Assembly: GCA_031384695.1 (NCBI GenBank)
Contig: JANNAV010000198.1
Coordinates: 1 to 8,810, forward strand
Source of the DNA: JANNAV01 sp031384695
GTDB lineage: Bacteria; Pseudomonadota; Alphaproteobacteria; Rhodobacterales; Rhodobacteraceae
Length of the DNA: 8,810 nt
Direction of reading: 5' to 3'
How positions within the stretch are numbered: the first letter of the stretch is position 1; every line of letters begins with the position of its first letter. Below are positions 7,298-8,810 of the stretch, one piece after another. The position numbers and the translations under genes were made by a program. The notes beneath the pieces are model-generated. The model searched no databases, was not told where the DNA came from, and worked only from the letters and a program-made list of their open reading frames with translations.

Positions 7298-7459
7298 TCA
7301 CTTGGTGAGGATAAGTTTGCCTGCACGGGTTATTCTGAGGGCATAGACCTGCCCGTTGAGCAATATCCGCGCCAGACTGCCGCCCTCGGTAAGGCGGATC
7401 GCGTCGTGGCAGGGGGTGGTGGCATCGATGAAGGTATGGTTGAGGGTTTGCGCGGTCAT
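7298..7459 (-). CDS. hemP: Hemin uptake protein HemP
   Basis: This small 53-aa gene heads the iron/heme operon. Its second half carries the HemP/HmuP hallmark: a small-residue linker (EGGSLARILLNGQVY), then 'ALRITRAGKLILTK' immediately before the stop, which is the family's standard ending. The ATG at 7459 has GAGGT (7466-7470) 6 nt upstream and overlaps the stop of a 14-codon leader ORF as ATGA. HemP relatives are cytoplasmic: HmuP of Bradyrhizobium and Sinorhizobium and HemP of Burkholderia are reported to be needed for expression of heme-receptor genes. Here it is followed not by a TonB receptor but by imelysin, 22 nt downstream. It could therefore regulate a receptor elsewhere while sharing the iron-responsive promoter of this operon, which is inference. 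Confidence 0.92.
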   Translation of the reverse strand: MTAQTLNHTFIDATTPCHDAIRLTEGGSLARILLNGQVYALRITRAGKLILTK

Positions 7460-7500
7460 GCGGCGACCTCGCGGTTTGGGCTAGGCTGGTGCTGGGGCAT
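7456..7500 (-). CDS. Possible 14-codon leader peptide overlapping hemP
   Basis: The ATG at 7500 is preceded by a near-consensus ribosome site, AGGAG (7508-7512), with 7-nt spacing. This is at least as good a site as that of hemP itself. The ORF reads MPQHQPSPNREVAA, and its TGA overlaps the hemP ATG (ATGA). This arrangement is typical of translational coupling, as in leader ORFs that tune downstream iron genes. The peptide is proline- and glutamine-containing, with no cysteine or membrane character. No homologue is known to me. The alternative is that the AGGAG is a chance site. Confidence 0.45.
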   Translation of the reverse strand: MPQHQPSPNREVAA

Positions 7501-7507
7501 CTGCGGT

Positions 7508-7512
7508 CTCCT
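7508..7512 (-). promoter_or_regulatory. Strong Shine-Dalgarno site AGGAG ahead of the leader ORF
   Basis: AGGAG on the minus strand lies 7 nt before the leader ATG at 7500 and 48 nt before the hemP ATG. It is too far away to serve hemP directly. It therefore argues that ribosomes first load on the leader and reach hemP by coupling, with GAGGT at 7466-7470 as the local restart site. Confidence 0.5.
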
Positions 7513-7561
7513 GACAAGGCGCAATCCGGCTGGCCCGCAGGGGTTGGCTGATCTGGGGCAT

Positions 7562-7580
7562 AAGGTGACAAAATCACTTT
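7562..7580. promoter_or_regulatory. 19-bp imperfect palindrome upstream of hemP, candidate operator
   Basis: The sequence AAgGTGAcaaaaTCACtTT pairs over six positions per arm with a single mismatch and a 5-nt centre. It lies 61 nt upstream of the leader ATG, in the only gap able to hold the promoter of the iron/heme operon. A weak -35-like TTTACA (minus strand, 7585-7590) lies just upstream of it. The size is similar to sites of Fur-, Irr- or IscR/RirA-type iron regulators or CRP/FNR proteins. It does not match the classic Fur box, and I cannot assign the regulator. Confidence 0.4.
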
Positions 7581-7609
7581 GGTTTGTAAAGCCCGATTCT
7601 TTTAGTGGG

Positions 7610-8810
7610 TTATGTCTGGGCGGCTGTGGGCAAGGGCGGGCTGGCAGCCTCCAGATCAAGGGCGCGGGCAAAGGCATAGACCACCACGCTGGTATCGCGG
7701 CCTTTGACGACGATTTCATGACGCTGCCCGTCCAGCGGGCCAAGGCCAGCGGCGATGCGGGTGGCCTCGGTCAGCACCAGCTGGGCGGCAAGGTCTTTGC
7801 AAGCGGATTCCACCCGGCTTGCGGTGTTCACCGTATCGCCCAGGGCCGAAATGCGGTTGCCCGCGTCGTGGTTCGCGGCCGCCCCCACCCGGCCCAGAAC
7901 GGCAAGGCCGGTGTGCAGACCGATGCCGATGCGCAGGGGTTCGCTCAACTGACTGTGCAGGGTCTGGTTCAGCGCCTCAAGCACACCGCCCATCGCGCGG
8001 GCGGCGGCAAGCGCGCTGCGGGCACCTTCCCCGGGCGGGGCATCCATGCCGAAGATCGCCATCAGCCCGTCGCCCATGAACTTATCGACATAGCCGCCCG
8101 CATCGGTGACGGCCTCGCTCATCTGGCCGAGGTAGAGGTTCAGCAGGAACACGATGTCATAGGCCAGCGCGTGTTCGGTCAGTTTGGTAAAGCCGCGGAT
8201 ATCGGTGAACATCAGCGTCACCACCTGTTCGACGCCGGAGTGGTATTTGTCCAGCCGCGCCAGATCGCGCGGGCTGGTGCGTTGGGCGGGCAGCAGCGGC
8301 ATCACCGTCAGATCGGCTTTGGGGCGCATCTGACAGGCAAGGCGGATATGGTCGCCCGCCCCCACCCGCGCCAGCACCCGGCGTTCCATCTCGTCGGGAG
8401 GATCCAGCGTCTCGTACCCCGCAACCACCCGCACCCGGCAGGTGGAACAGCGCCCGCGCCCGCCACAGATCGAAGCGTGCGGCACGCCGTTGGCAAGGCT
8501 CATCTCCAGCAAGGTGGCACCGGGGGTGGCCATGATCACCCGGCCGCCGGCATAGCTGATCTGCAGACGCGGCCGCAGGCGGGTGCCGAAATCGCGCAAG
8601 AGGCGCAGGGCGACAAGCGCCGCCAGCAGGGCCGCATAGCCCCAGAGAGCCGCCGTCATCAGGGTGTAAAGCGTCGCGATCTGCGCCGGATCGGTGAAGG
8701 GGCTGACGAAATCGCCGGTCAGCCGCACCTCGCGCCCGGCCACCGCAAAGCCGGCGAAGGCCAGCGCCGGGATCAGGGCGGCCAGCATCGCCAGCACCAC
8801 TTGCCAGCGG
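7610..8810 (-). CDS. 2Fe-2S ferredoxin/adenylate cyclase fusion, membrane-anchored (5' end outside window)
   Basis: The reading frame stays open to the window edge, so at least 399 codons of a longer gene are present; the ATG at 8800 is probably internal. Numbering from that ATG, hydrophobic segments at about 1-21 and 44-68 look like the last membrane helices. A plant-type ferredoxin domain follows (about 78-170), with C112-x5-C118-x2-C121 and a distant C156 as 2Fe-2S ligands. The class III cyclase domain spans about 190-380. Metal aspartates are D200 (FTDIRGF) and D244 (FMGDG). K240 and D322 (ALGDTVNTASR) are the pair that selects ATP over GTP, and N325 and R329 are the transition-state residues. 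All catalytic residues are present, so it should make cAMP, with activity possibly governed by cluster redox state or iron supply. The gene ends 109 nt upstream of the hemP leader on the same strand. Confidence 0.92.
   Translation of the reverse strand, partial: RWQVVLAMLAALIPALAFAGFAVAGREVRLTGDFVSPFTDPAQIATLYTLMTAALWGYAALLAALVALRLLRDFGTRLRPRLQISYAGGRVIMATPGATLLEMSLANGVPHASICGGRGRCSTCRVRVVAGYETLDPPDEMERRVLARVGAGDHIRLACQMRPKADLTVMPLLPAQRTSPRDLARLDKYHSGVEQVVTLMFTDIRGFTKLTEHALAYDIVFLLNLYLGQMSEAVTDAGGYVDKFMGDGLMAIFGMDAPPGEGARSALAAARAMGGVLEALNQTLHSQLSEPLRIGIGLHTGLAVLGRVGAAANHDAGNRISALGDTVNTASRVESACKDLAAQLVLTEATRIAAGLGPLDGQRHEIVVKGRDTSVVVYAFARALDLEAASPPLPTAAQT

Noticed and set aside
5256..7308. Plus-strand open frames of about 290-305 codons opposite the di-heme and first imelysin genes
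   Set aside because: Same reason: shadows of high-GC coding sequence, with no domain.
7272..7577. 101-codon minus-strand frame across the hemP region
   Set aside because: It overlaps hemP in another frame, is proline/arginine-rich without a domain, and hemP explains the coding signal there.
1..8810. tRNA, rRNA, CRISPR array, complete insertion sequence, or phage genes
   Set aside because: I saw no cloverleaf, no regular repeat-spacer pattern, no transposase or integrase motif and no paired terminal repeats.

Overview
The window looks like chromosomal DNA from a high-GC alphaproteobacterium, most likely a Rhodobacteraceae member. This rests on the GC-rich coding bias, twin-arginine signal peptides, the protein families present and the style of the intergenic hairpins. 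It is an inference from composition and gene content; no taxonomic marker gene is present.

Left part (1-2176, + strand): the end of an ABC importer operon. An inner-membrane permease of the SsuC/TauC/NitT type is followed by a Tat-exported NMT1/THI5-like substrate-binding protein. A strong rho-independent terminator (13-bp perfect stem plus a T run) closes the operon. The substrate cannot be told from sequence, and the ATPase gene must lie to the left of the window if it is linked.

Middle (2177-2397): a non-coding stretch between convergent operons. It includes a G/C-run hairpin that probably terminates the leftward operon.

Right part (2398-7500, - strand, read right to left): a compact operon for periplasmic iron or heme handling. 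In transcription order it holds a possible 14-codon leader peptide, hemP (a 53-aa gene easily missed because of its size), an imelysin/IrpA-type protein with an intact GxHxxE motif, a di-heme DUF1111 oxidoreductase with two CxxCH sites, a second imelysin-like protein with a degenerate motif, and a Tat-exported DUF1513 beta-propeller-like protein. Genes are 22 nt or 1 nt apart, so co-transcription and translational coupling are likely. HemP relatives act in heme-uptake gene control, and imelysin/DUF1111/DUF1513 groupings are known from iron-regulated loci, but the biochemical role of the exported set is unsettled.

Right edge (7610-8810, - strand): the C-terminal part of a membrane protein that fuses a plant-type 2Fe-2S ferredoxin domain to a class III adenylate cyclase, cut by the window end. 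It lies 109 nt upstream of the leader/hemP start. That gap carries a 19-bp imperfect palindrome that could be an iron- or redox-responsive operator. The most interesting theme is the pairing of a possible iron-sulfur-sensing cAMP synthase with a heme/iron operon that begins with a coupled leader ORF.
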